NCBI GenBank assembly: GCA_021186555.1
Contig: JAJKFL010000003.1
Location: 53,419,130-53,483,129, forward strand
Reading direction: 5' to 3'
From: Reticulitermes speratus
Lineage: Eukaryota; Arthropoda; Insecta; Blattodea; Rhinotermitidae
Length of the DNA stretch: 64,000 nt
Shown here: in pieces, positions 46,150-56,693 of the stretch
Numbering within the stretch: the stretch's first letter is position 1
Layout of the letters: every line of letters begins with the position of its first letter
The notes under the pieces: generated by a model
The model's database searches: none
Seen by the model: the letters and a program-made list of their open reading frames with translations, nothing else
Told to the model about the DNA's origin: nothing
Made by a program: the position numbers and the translations under genes

Positions 46150-46290
46150 GGGGGGGGGGGGGGTAAAGCAGCCTGGCGTGATTTTTACCACTCACCTCCA
46201 TATTGTGCCGAGGTTAAGAACGAGTGTAGCTATACCTCTGCTGCACCCTATATACGTTCGTGGCGTGGACAGGAACAGTTGTACCTTTTA
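46150..46290 (+). repeat. SINE-B 3' fragment
   Basis: After a G18 run: 'gtaaagcagcctggcgtgat', 'tattgtgccgaggttaagaa', 'tacgttcgtggcgtggacag'. No head. Confidence 0.65.
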
Positions 46291-46499
46291 CTAAACCCTC
46301 GACGGCAACATCTGTCGCCAGTATTAACACAATCGTTATCTCTCACATGCCGTTATGAAGCTGACTGGTACAGTCCTTTACGCAACGTGACACTAAAGCG
46401 GCGACAGTGTGGGGTGAATTGTCATAGAAATCAGGAAAGCCAATTGTTTGCCTTCTGCAGCGTTGAAATTACGTCCAGAATTTTTTTTTTTATAATTCG

Positions 46500-47290
46500 C
46501 TAAAAGTTTAAATCTGCGCTCTTCTGGGATATTACGCAGCGTTGAGTGGTAGTTCTGTACCGACGTTTCGGGACAACCTATGGGCCCCATCTAGAAGGGA
46601 CAAGAAGTCCAAGATGAGTGGTAATTCTGTACCGACGTTTCGGGACAATCTATGGGCCCCATCTTGAAGGGACAAGAAGTCCAAGATGAGTGGTAATTCT
46701 GTACCGACGTTTCGGGACAATCTATGGGCCCCATCTTGAAGGGACAAGAAGTCCAAGATGAGTGGTAATTTTGTACCGACGTTTCGGGACAATCTATGGG
46801 CCCCATCTTGAAGGGACAAGAAGTCAAAGATGAGTGGTAGTTCTGTACCGACGTTTCGGGACAATCTATGGGCCCCATCTTGAAGGGACAAGAAGTCCAA
46901 GATGAGTGGTAGTTCTGTACCAACGTTTCGGGACAATCTATGGGCCCCATCTTGAAGGGACAAGAAGTCCAAGATGAGTGGTAGTTCTGTACCGACGTTT
47001 CGGTGCAACCTATCGGTCCCATCTTCAAGAGACAAGAAATCCAAGAAGACAACCAGTCTTCATGGACTTATTACGCAGCATTGAGTGATAGTTCTGTACC
47101 AACGTTTCGGTGCAACCTATCGGTCCCATCTTCAAGGGACAAGAAGTTCAAGAAGAAACTTGGACTTATTGTCCCTTGAAGATGGGACCGATAGGTCGTC
47201 CCGAAACGTCGATACAGGACTACCACTCAATGCTACATAATATCCCAGAAGAGCCCAGATCTCGTCTATATCTCTGCGAAAGCCTGAAAT
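46500..47290. repeat. P-family foldback with internal 72-bp array
   Basis: The outer arms ('tctgcgctcttctgggatat', 'tacgcagcgttgagtggtag' at left; 'ctaccactcaatgctacata', 'atcccagaagagcccagatc' at right) are inverted. Between them, 46546-47046 is a tandem array of about seven 72-bp units each with GTACCGACGTTTCGGGACAA and 'ccccatcttgaagggacaag', i.e. one P-family half-arm amplified. A further complete palindrome occupies 47066-47265. Confidence 0.88.
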
Positions 47291-48149
47291 CACGCATCGC
47301 TAAGAGTTAAGTAGGTATTTGAACGTTACATTTAAATTAATTCAATGCCAGACATCCCAATGTGTTTTATGATAAGGAAGGACTTATTTGATCGTCTCGA
47401 GAAGTTGTAGAGATTTCCGTCTAAATGCCGACACATGGAATTGATAAATGTAACAGTACTCCGTTAAGAAACTCTGATAAAGTTATCTGCGCTGTTTCTG
47501 AGTCACCTTTGCCAACTGTGATTTTATAATGTTTGGTATAGCACCTTGTTACACCTTATCGCCTTACCACACCTCTCCCAGCAGTTACTCCAGCTGTACG
47601 GATCCTCCCAAAGCGCGACACATCACTTGAACATAAGTCAGATCCGAATTTAAACAGAAACCTCCGAAAATAAATTTAAGTTTACATGAAGAAATTTACG
47701 TTTTTTAAGGTAAACGGGCTGCTTACGTGACGGAATACGCGGGAGTAGACTACGTAACACGTAGCTCGCGTGTTCTGTGTCGTAAAATTCGTACATGTCT
47801 ACGGCAGTTTCCCACGTGCGTAACATTCGGCTGACGTAACGCTTTGCGGAGCCCGTTCGAGTCAGAGGGAATATCTATTAAAGCAAAACTGCGATAAGGT
47901 TATTTGAAAATTACTGGATTGTGAAACACAAACTTGAAATTTGTATCACTCTACTGTCAGTGCAGAAAATGTTGTTAATTACAGTGTCGGTTTCATGAAG
48001 CTTACCATCTCAGCACCATCATCGTCATCATCTTCATCATCAGAAGCAGCAGCAGAAGAAGACGAAGATGATGGCTGCCAATACGCCACCAAGACATCAC
48101 CCAGCAACACAGTTCAACACCGGGAACCCCTTACTTTGGGGTCACTTAG
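47291..48149. other. region upstream of the kinase exon (possible 5'UTR/intron)
   Basis: No repeat recognised, in contrast to most of the window. An open frame from 47941 overlaps the coding exon in another frame and is rich in serine and acidic residues; no evidence that it is translated. An in-frame TAG at 48147-48149 precedes the kinase ATG. Confidence 0.4.
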
Positions 48150-48227
48150 GCGGTCCGGTACCCACCTGGGGCTGCCATCACCAACGCTACCCCACACGTT
48201 AACATCTTCATTGGTTGCTTTCACAGC

Positions 48228-49258
48228 ATGCAACGTCTTCGAACGACTTTCAAACGGTCACGAACTCCAACTGGGGCCGAGATGAAGACACAGAGTAGTT
48301 TAGAAGTTCCCAAACAAGTTCGTTCAGCTTCCTTTGATGAGATCCAATTGGAAGCCAAACGTAATCAAGAACAAGTAGTAGAAGAGAAGGACTGTGGTGC
48401 CGGAGGGGGAGCCATGGGGTTCCTGAAAGTTCCTCAGTTTGTGAATCAACGGTCTAAGAGTTTTGATTCAAGTGGTAGTGAGGATTCAGCCATGTACCTG
48501 GAAGTTCCGAGAAGATTTCAACGACGGAGATCTTCCGGTGACAAAATGCCTGCCATGTGCTTCCACTGTGCTTGTGTAGAGGAATTCTTAAGACTTCAGG
48601 CCGCTGATCAAGCTGAGGATTTGGTACAAGATCATCAGAATCAGGCGAGGTCGTTAAGTTACAGTGACACCTCGTCCAGTGACTGGGATGACGAAGATGA
48701 AATGAGCTCAAAGGATGATACTATAGACGTGAACACACCAAAGACTCAGTGTAGCATCCGAGTGACTCTCTCCCCCAATTCTCCAAGCTCACCTTCGATA
48801 GAATGCCCCACTGGCGAGGATGCGGGTCCCGGCTCACCCACTTTACGACGGCGTTCAATAACATCGCCAAAACTGGCAAGACAGGAAGCGTTTTTTGTTG
48901 TGGAACCTGGGACTAATTCTTTAGAAAATATTTCTGACGTGACTTCAGAAGGCAGTGACGCGGTCAGTGGCGGAAGCGTCGGCAGTGGCGGTGAAAGTGG
49001 CGTGGGTTTAATAGTGAGCGAAATTTACCTTAAAGTTCCTGATTTGAAAAGAGACCGTGCAGCGTCTGTGGATTCGTGTTTTTCCAAAGTGTCTTCCAAC
49101 AATAAGACAGAGGAACTGGATCAAGTTTTGACCCTGCAAGTTCCTCAAGTTGCACTTCGCTCCAGATCGGTAGATATTGTTCTACCCACCGACGAGCAAG
49201 CACGCTACAAGGCGCTCGCGATGGCGAATACATCCCCGTACGGACCAGCTGTGAAGGG
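48228..49258 (+). CDS. rdgA: eye-type diacylglycerol kinase (type IV), N-terminal coding exon
   Basis: Starts MQRLRTTFKRSRTPTGAEMK, which I recognise as the conserved N-terminus of insect rdgA-type diacylglycerol kinases; these phosphorylate diacylglycerol and, in fly photoreceptors, control phototransduction. Codons 1-343 plus two bases lie in the exon; the likely donor is AAGGG|GTAGGT at 49258/49259, just before an in-frame TAG. ATG 48228 is the first Met after an upstream in-frame stop; alternatively TTGCTTTCACAG at 48226 is an acceptor and the exon starts one base before the ATG. Mostly disordered and Ser-rich, with five L-x-V-P blocks (residues 25, 66, 91, 268, 303), each followed by a basic R-x-x-S site such as RSASFD, RSKSFD or RSRSVD, plus an acidic stretch (152-165) and a Cys/His cluster at 111-116. 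The C1, catalytic and ankyrin parts must be in other exons; none was found downstream on this strand. Confidence 0.9.
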
Positions 49259-49560
49259 GTAGGTACCAATTTGCATGGAACTCTCCTAATTACCACAGTT
49301 TTGCACTCTGGATTCATGAATGGCACGTATTTGTAATGCCCTTGCATGCTTACTTGGCCATAACTCTACACCAGTTGTAGACAGAACCACGGCCGTTGGC
49401 CCGGTGTGGCCGAACAAGAGTTTTTGCAGATATTCATCAACACACAACAAAACATAGTCAAATTACGTGTCTTATGTATACTTGCACTGTAAATACAAAT
49501 TACTTGCACGTAAGATTAAAATATTATTAAGGGAAGGAATTTATAACTATTTTTTGTGTA
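49259..49560. other. probable intron start, no feature
   Basis: If the donor at 49258 is used, this is the beginning of the first downstream intron. No repeat recognised. Confidence 0.5.
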
Positions 49561-50805
49561 AAGTGTCTCACAATGAGATGGGTGGGCCGTGTAGCACGCA
49601 TGGGAACTAATATGATGCACCGAATTTGGATTGTGAGGCTTGACAGAAAGGATATAGTTATGGAGCGGAGTATAAGATTGTGTAAAGTATCTCACAATGA
49701 GATGTGTGGACCGTGTAGCACGCATGGGAACTAATATGATGCACCGAATTTGGATTGGGAGGCTTGACAGAAAGGATATAGTTATGGAGCGGAGTATAAG
49801 ATTTTGTAAAGTATCTCACAATGAGATGGGTGGACCGTGTAGCACGCATGGGAACTCTAATATGATGCACCGAATTTGGATTGGGAGGCTTGACAGAAAG
49901 GATATAGTTATGGAGCGGAGTATAAGATTTTGTAAAGTATCTCACAATGAGATGTGTGGACCGTGTAGCACGCATGGGAACTCTAATATGATGCACCGAA
50001 TTTGGATTGGGAGGCTTGACAGAAAGGATATAGCTATGGAGCGGAGTATAAGATTGTGTAAAGTATCTCACAATGAGATGTGTGGACCGTGTAGCACGCA
50101 TGGGAACTAATATGATGCACCGAATTTGGATTGGGAGGCTTGACAGAAAGGATATAGTTATGGAGCGGAGTATAAGATTTTGTAAAGTATCTCACAATGA
50201 GATGGGTGGACCGTGTAGCACGCATGGGAACTTTAATATGATGTACCGAATTTGGATTGGGAGGCTTGACAGAAAGGATATAGTTATGGAGCGGAGTATA
50301 AGATTTTGTAAAGTATCTCACAATGAGATGTGTGGACCGTGTAGCACGCATGGGAACTAATATGATGCACCGAATTTGGATTGGGAGGCTTGACAGAAAG
50401 GATATAGTTATGGAGCGGAGTATAAGATTTTGTAAAGTATCTCACAATGAGATGGGTGGACCGTGTAGCACGCATGGGAACTAATATGATGCACCGAATT
50501 TGGATTGGGAGGCTTGACAGAAAGGATATAGTTATGGAGCGGAGTATAAGATTTTGTAAAGTATCTCACAATGAGATGGGTGGACCGTGTAGCACGCATG
50601 GGAACTAATATGATGCACCGAATTTGGATTGGGAGGCTTGACAGAAAGGATATAGTTATGGAGCGGAGTATAAGATTTTGTAAAGTATCTCACAATGAGA
50701 TGGGTGGACCGTGTAGCACGCATGGGAACTAATATGATGCACCGAATTTGGATTGGGAGGCTTGACAGAAAGGATATAGTTATGGAGCGGAGTATAAGAT
50801 TAAAT
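49561..50805 (+). repeat. 124-bp tandem array derived from LINE-Y coding tail, about 10 units
   Basis: Each unit contains AATGAGATGGGTGGACCGTG, 'tagcacgcatgggaacta', 'ttgggaggcttgacagaaag' and 'ggagcggagtataagatt'. The first frame reads MRWVGRVARMGTN, the LINE-Y signature MRWxxHVARMG. Starts 124 bp apart (up to 127 where CTC or TTT is inserted). The right edge continues into single-copy LINE-Y 3' sequence, so the array grew inside a LINE copy. Confidence 0.93.
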
Positions 50806-50975
50806 TTGATGTTAAAATGACGATGGGAGTGTGTGGCCTGAATGCATGTGGCTAAGGATAAGGTGGAGTCTGGCTGCTGTGATCAAAGTGATGAACCTTC
50901 GAGTTCCTTCAAATGTGGGGGAAATTGTTGCTTACGCGAGTGGCTGTTAACATCTCAGGCAGGACTCTGCATTAT
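50806..50975 (+). repeat. LINE-Y 3' end flanking the 124-bp array
   Basis: 'aaggtggagtctggctgctg', 'gatcaaagtgatgaaccttc' and 'gagttccttcaaatgtgggg' match the terminal codons (W..AVIKVMNLRVPSN) and 3'UTR of LINE-Y as at 53.6 kb. Confidence 0.7.
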
Positions 50976-51734
50976 GCAGTTGGTCAGTTAACGAGCCTGT
51001 GTTTTGTTGATTTCGAAACTTTAATTTAAGGTCATGCTATTAATATTCTTCTGCGTACAAACGGGAGACAAATTGAACATTTACAGTTTACATGCGTAGC
51101 CCGCAGTGCTGATTTCAGCTACCCCTACAGCCAAAATACGGGCCCACGCCTACTACAAATCGTGGTTCAGTGCATTTATTTGGTTAGGCAGATGGGCACG
51201 GTATAAAAAATACGATCGCTCGAGTGCCTCAGGGAAGTCAGCTACACAAAACGTTGAACACAACTCCATAATACCAATTATATTAATGGACTTTGTATTT
51301 TTTTTTTTTTTGCTTTCATCATTTTTGAAATTGTTGATATGTTTGTAGTGTTTACCTCATATTTGCCCTTATTCCAAGCGTAGAACGACTATATATATAT
51401 ATATATATAAAGGGCAATAAAACTGTTTAAATGTTTGCTTTCAGATAAATATGCGAAATGACGTTACCTTAAAAATCCATTAACTATATAAAAGAAACGC
51501 AATGCGATTTGCTTTATGACATAAACCATTATTGGTTGTTTTTCTGCGGAGAACTAACAAAACTCTTTAAAGCAGAGTGGTTTCTATATATACCACCTGC
51601 TTACCATTGCTTCGTCTATTGGTATATTTCCTGTGATTCTCACAGTGAACACCGATTATTTCGCAAAACATTAACCAGTTGCTATTTGTAATAGAACGCC
51701 TATTATCTGCGAGGTAAAAATGTAATAGTAAATT
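50976..51734. other. unassigned sequence with (AT)n and a satellite-like monomer
   Basis: (TA)n at 51391-51408. At about 51630-51715 'gattctcacagtgaacaccg', 'attatttcgcaaaacattaa' and 'ttatctgcgaggta' follow the 114-bp unit order at low identity. No gene recognised. Confidence 0.45.
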
Positions 51735-51992
51735 TACCTTATCCACACTATGAAAGCGTATAGGGGGAGTGAGGTATAACTCCAGTTATTCCTACCCTTG
51801 GCACTAGATGGTGGTGAGTGGTAGACTTTACGCCCTGGCCGTTGTTCAACCAGGTAGGAAACCATTTAATTTAATAGGAGGCCGGTTGGTCCCCAGAGCC
51901 GGTCTGGAAGATTTCGAGAGGTAAAAAAATCTCTTGCCCCTGCCGGGATTGGAACCCCGGATCGTCCATCCCGTAGCCTGGTCACTATACAG
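51735..51992 (-). repeat. SINE-B, diverged
   Basis: Reverse-oriented: 'gaaagcgtatagggggagtg', 'ggcactagatggtggtgagt', 'aggccggttggtccccagag', 'ctgccgggattggaaccccg'. The tRNA head at the right is degraded. Confidence 0.75.
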
Positions 51993-52249
51993 ACTACTGA
52001 ATTCTTGTATAATATTCAGATGAAGTTCGTGTTGCAAAGGCTTAATAGGCGTCACATAGACTGGCTCTACAAGCACTTCTGTCGTTGTAGGAGAGGTGAG
52101 TTGGTCACATTTTTTTAAGAGTTTGTTGGTGATGAAATTTTAGTCCGGCGAATGGGTCTTTGCATAATGTTTTAATGCCCGCACACTGATTCAACGTGTC
52201 TCGTAATTTATGTTTACTGCTGGTCGAACCAATTATTTGTTATTATTTT

Positions 52250-52950
52250 TTATTTATTATTATTTACTGCAATTGGGTTTTCACCCGGTGGCAGTATTCC
52301 TTACACTAGTACACACAATACAAATGTTTTCACCCGGTGGCAGTAGTCCTTACACTAGTACACACAATACAAATGTTTTCACCCGGTGGCAGTATTCCTT
52401 ACACTAGTACACACAATACAAATGTTTTCACCCGGTGGCAGTAGTCCTTACACTAGTACACACAATACAAATGTTTTCACCCGGTGGCAGTAGTCCTTAC
52501 ACTAGTACACACAATACAAATGTTTTCACCCGGTGGCAGTAGTCCTTACACTAGTACACACAATACAAATGTTTTCACCCGGTGGCAGTAGTCCTTACAC
52601 TAGTACACACAATACAAATGTTTTCACCCGGTGGCAGTAGTCCTTACACTAGTACACACAATACAAATGTTTTCACCCGGTGGCAGTAGTCCTTACACTA
52701 GTACACACAATACAAATGTTTTCACCCGGTGGCAGTAGTCCTTACACTAGTACACACAATACAAATGTTTTCACCCGGTGGCAGTATTCCTTACACTGGT
52801 ACACACAATACAAATGTTTTCACAAAAACATCCACAACTTACAAAACACCCACATACAATACAAAAAAACACACGCACGTTACAAAAACACTTAAAAAAC
52901 ATTTCTTCGTGTTCATATGCTGATTTTAATACTGTACACGGAAACTGAGA
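52250..52950. mobile_element. element with 49-bp array, copy 1 (11 units)
   Basis: (TTA)n, then TTTACTGCAATTGGGTTTTC, then exactly 11 units of 49 bp (52282-52820): CACCCGGTGGCAGTAGTCCT + TACACTAGTACACACAATAC + AAATGTTTT. Followed by A-rich 'acaaaaacatccacaactta' repeats. The same leader, array and trailer recur at 57905-58850 in the same orientation, so the array travels within a mobile element, perhaps a LINE 3' end read in reverse. Confidence 0.85.
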
Positions 52951-53243
52951 AATGAGGAAGGAACCTCGTACATGTGATTGAAATTATGTACAATAAATTA
53001 TATATATAATTAATATATAATACATAATAATATATAATATATTAATATATATATATAATATTTATGAACATCCCCCCGAACTGTTTGTTCTGTGATTTCA
53101 TGTTAATTTATGTGTTAGAACGCACACAGTTCTTTATATTGTGTCACTAACGATGGGTACATCACGCAGAAAGACACGTCACGGATGTGCTCATTACAGT
53201 ACACAGTGGTCAGTGCAGGTTTTGATGGCATGTGTAAAGAACT
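52951..53243. other. AT-rich stretch
   Basis: (TA)n-rich at 52997-53062. No other feature. Confidence 0.6.
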
Positions 53244-53451
53244 AGGTAGGCCACCTGTTGGTAGCACGGTAGTGATCTAAACTGTAGGTAGGCCACCTGT
53301 TGGTAGCACGGTAGTGATCTAAACTGTAGGTAGGCCACCTGTTGGTAGCACGGTAGTGATCTAAACTGTAGGTAGGCCACCTGTTGGTAGCACGGTAGTG
53401 ATCTAAACTGTAGGTAGGCCACCTGTTGGTAGCACGGTAGTGATCTAAACT
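53244..53451. repeat. 42-bp tandem array, 5 units
   Basis: The unit is AGGTAGGCCACCTGTTGGTA + GCACGGTAGTGATCTAAACTGT. Units are essentially identical, suggesting recent expansion. Confidence 0.95.
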
Positions 53452-53569
53452 CTTGTTGTTTAGCTGTTACATATTTTTACGTATTGTGTTAATGTAGAGA
53501 TGTAAACAAGCCTGCTACCAACCCTTCACCCTAGAAAGAGACTTGTCACAAAGTGACAAACCTTGTCTC

Positions 53570-53985
53570 GGAGGTGGGTGAACGTGAATTGGAATTGTGC
53601 GCCTTATGATAGGGGCAAGTGGCGGGCTGTTGTGATCAAGGTAATGAACTTTCGTCTGTCATTAAATATGAAGAACTTGTTGTCTAGGTGCGAGACACCT
53701 TTTAAAGAAAGTGCCTTCTTCATAGAGTTAGGCTGCATGGGCTTTACCTCTCGACACTGGAATATTAACCTTATCCGTTGTGTAATTTATACCAGTTTAG
53801 TAATTTAAATGTTAAATCGCGTACAAAGTGCGTAAGGTTATACCTCAAAATTATTATTTTTATTAATGTAATGTATTAAACCTTCGGGTTCCATAAAACG
53901 CGGGGAATTTCTTGACTATCTGACGACCTGTTAGCTTCTCAAGAAGGATTCTGCTCCATGGAGTTAGTTAGTTAGTTAGTTAATG
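53570..53985 (+). repeat. LINE-Y 3' end in two pieces
   Basis: 53600-53660 ('caagtggcgggctgttgtga', 'tcaaggtaatgaactttcg') and 53875-53985 ('ccttcgggttccataaaacg', 'cggggaatttcttgactatc', 'tctgctccatggag', (GTTA)n) are contiguous in other copies. Here about 210 bp of unrecognised DNA lies between them. Confidence 0.75.
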
Positions 53986-54949
53986 TTCAATATCCAGACC
54001 GCCACAAGGGCACATAAAGCTTTTAAATATGGGTTTTATATTAATGTGTGTGGTACGAAAAATAATTCTTGCAACTGGAGACTTCGGGAAAAGAAATCCA
54101 GGAAAATGACGGTATGTCCAAAACTTTTTTACTCAAACTGGCCTGACCGCTATCTGTCCGGCGACGTCTGGAACTGTCCGAGTACGCCAAGGATGGAGGG
54201 GGGGGGTGACGCGATATTGTCCTTGTTCCAGTCTACACGACGTCACATCTTAAGATACTTACACCGAGTTCACGAAAGTCATCATTGGACCCGATGCTGA
54301 TCCAGATGGATCCAATTCACACCTTTCAAATTACATTCCTTTTGAGATCAGTTTTAATAGCGTAATTCCCAGGTCGCACTGTAAATCAAATTTCGAGCCT
54401 GGCTTAGAAATGGGTTACTAAATGTATTTTATAAACTGTTGGTAAAAGCACAGTGTTTCCTTTATAAATTCTTAGACCCCTAGAGTCTTTGTCTGCAATT
54501 CGCCTAAAATATGCCGACACTGCGATGAGCTTAAATAAACACACCAACAGTATTTATTATCAATACATAATGGCAGTGTACACTAAGTTCCTCGTATACG
54601 GCCCAAATGTTCCATGCTCTCCCGCCATAGGATGCACTGAAGATGATTATATATGACACTGAGGCAACATGAAGAAGTCTCTTGGATCAAACCGTCACCA
54701 CACCTCGATGTCAGACTTCCTCAGATTTCGCACGAATTTTGGTATTGTCTGGCTAAAGGTGGACGGTAACTTCCACAACTTTATATACATGCAGTTGGGG
54801 TGCCTTTACTATCAGCTGTAATATAGATTCTGAAAATGTTTTTCAGTCACCTTCTTTTAACAGTGGAGTCCCACAAAAAGACGTTAATTCTAGACGATAA
54901 TTTGTAACGATATTTAAATAACTCCCTTGATAAGTCGGTCTTTGTCACC
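53986..54949. other. unassigned sequence
   Basis: A 105-codon frame (53983-54300) shows no domain; a G8 run occurs at about 54199. No repeat head found. Confidence 0.4.
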
Positions 54950-55246
54950 TCGGCGTGGCGCCTTCTCAGGTTGCGGATGGAAGAGAGGCTCCCAGATATA
55001 GAAAACAGCTGCGAATATGTTGAAAAAGAAGTCGCGGGCAGACAACAAGGTGTGGTCCTTCAGCTTGGGGGTTGGGCGAAGTTAGTCCTCGCGGTAAAAT
55101 CTTAAAATGTTACGAAAAGCCTCGGACTTGGAGAGATCCTTTGGAACGACATAAGGAATGGAAGTAGAGATTAGTTTTGGAACGTGGGGTGTTAGAAGCC
55201 GAAATTCGTCAGGGTCACTTCAAGACAGTGGTCACAGAATTAGCGG

Positions 55247-55247
<1 letters not shown>
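54950..55247 (+). repeat. LINE 5' fragment (UTR and start of endonuclease)
   Basis: 'cctcggcgtggcgccttctc', 'gatatagaaaacagctgcga' and 'gtcgcgggcagacaacaag' precede a frame reading ISFGTWGVRSRNSSGSLQ, close to the FGTWNVRSLYRAGSL start of the apurinic endonuclease domain in insect endonuclease-RT LINEs. The rest is missing; a SINE-C follows. The match is from memory of the family, so moderate. Confidence 0.5.
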
Positions 55248-55248
<1 letters not shown>

Positions 55249-55286
<38 letters not shown>

Positions 55287-55668
55287 CTTCCTGTCGCTCC
55301 TTGCGGAGCATATGGCCTCCTTTCAGAGGTTTCTTGGTCTGGAAGTGTGCATTCCGTAGTGAGTGACCAGTCCACTGACTGCACAATTTCTACTCATCCT
55401 GATATGACTGCCAGAGCCATCTAGCAGTCAATCAGGAGACTTGGGTGAGAAATGACCGCTGAATTTTGCTTACGAAACATCTCTATTCATGACCGTAAGG
55501 TTCTTTTACATGCCGTAAATCTACGACATGGGACCGACGGCTTTACTTCCCCTCCGAAGGAAGTTGTGCTACGGATTTTTATCACCCTTAAAAATCCTCG
55601 GCCGGGATTGAACCCGCGAACCTTGGGTCCAGTGGCGAGCACGCTAACCACTAGTCCACCAAGGGCGA
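55249..55668 (-). repeat. SINE-C long form with (TTAG)n tail
   Basis: Reverse-oriented: (GTTA)n at 55249-55285, 'cttcctgtcgctccttgcgg', 'cttgggtgagaaatgaccg', 'catgggaccgacggctttac', and the head at right reading on the minus strand GACTAGTGGTTAGCGTGCTC. The most complete long-form copy here. Confidence 0.88.
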
Positions 55669-56231
55669 CAATTAGCGGTATACTGGTATAGATTAGATTT
55701 AGTTTGTGTACAGGAGTTTAGGTGGAAGGAACCGAACAAGCGGAGGATTATAATTTTTTTTTTTCCACGGAAAAGTAAATAAAAGATCATGAGTATGGGA
55801 GAGGTTTAAACTGACTCACGCGGTGGAGCAGATTCCTTCCTGAGCTGTTGATAGTCGTGAGATTTGAGTCTGTCACTTTCTGTTTACCACGTGACGTGAC
55901 GTCATGTCCCAGAATTCCTCAGTGTCCATGCAACAGTCTCTCAGATGGCTAAGAAATTCCCCGCAGTTTACAGAACCCAATCGTTCATGAGCCCCTATCC
56001 TAAACCAGATATATCCAGCCTACACCCTCGAACCCAGTTTGTGTAATATCAGTTTTAGGCATTATGTACGCGTCGCCCAAGCTTGTTACGGGTTTTCCCT
56101 TTGTAATATCGTGTCAGACTGTCCATCCAAGTCTGAGGCGCTGTCTGACACTCCGTCACATTCTGTCTTTGTAAGACAGTCAGCGGTTTTAACAGTAGCA
56201 ACCGAAGTATTTGTGACTAACAGTTTATTTT
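55669..56231. other. unassigned sequence with LINE-Y relic
   Basis: 55925-56040 on the minus strand resembles the LINE-Y 3' end ('gctaagaaattccccgcagt', 'tacagaacccaatcgttcat'). Nothing else recognised. Confidence 0.45.
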
Positions 56232-56515
56232 GGCCGTGCCATGGCTCAGGCGGTTAGTAGCCGGCCTCTCTTCGCGGAGGCGCAGGTTCGATCCCGGGTC
56301 AGTCCGTGTGAGATTTGTGTTGGACAAAGTGGCACTGGGAGAGGTTTTTCTCCGAGTACTTCGGTTTTCCCCTGTCAATTTCATTCCACCGGTGCTCCAT
56401 TACTTGGAAAAACGAAAAAAACTGATTATCTTCATCACAGGGGTTGCACAATAAGCCTTAAGGCTGCGGTGCGTCCGTAGCATCTGCTGCGGGGCCCTTC
56501 ACCAAAAAAAAAAGA
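56232..56515 (+). repeat. SINE-A, full length
   Basis: GCCGTGCCATGGCTCAGGCG head, B-box CAGGTTCGATCCCGGGTCAG, 'ggcactgggagaggtttttc', 'ttccaccggtgctccattac', 'gcggtgcgtccgtagcatct', GCGGGGCCCTTCACC and poly-A. A good reference copy for the family (about 284 bp). Confidence 0.93.
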
Positions 56516-56523
56516 GTTAATTT

Positions 56524-56693
56524 TTCTGTGGCGCAACAGCCCAACTCGGTCCTTGACCGCCTCATTGGTGATGTTTCTGGATCACACACAATTAGATACA
56601 CACACCCACACGAACACAGTGGGACTCCTCTGAACGAGTGATCAGCTCGTCGCAGAGGCCGCTACCTACGCAACACACAACAAACACAAGAGA
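56524..56693 (-). repeat. SINE-D-related, head-less
   Basis: Reverse-oriented 3' part: 'ggcgcaacagcccaactcgg', 'cacagtgggactcctctgaa', 'tgatcagctcgtcgcagagg', 'acaacacac..acaagag'. The 3' end differs from typical SINE-D, suggesting a subfamily. Confidence 0.75.

Noticed and set aside
46532-47052. 170- and 153-codon minus-strand frames
   Set aside because: Read-through of the 72-bp array of P-family arms.
47941-48285. 114-codon frame upstream of the kinase exon
   Set aside because: Overlaps the true coding exon in another frame; Ser/Glu low complexity; more likely UTR or intron.
49658-50723. Repeated 63-147 codon frames on both strands
   Set aside because: Products of the 124-bp LINE-derived array.
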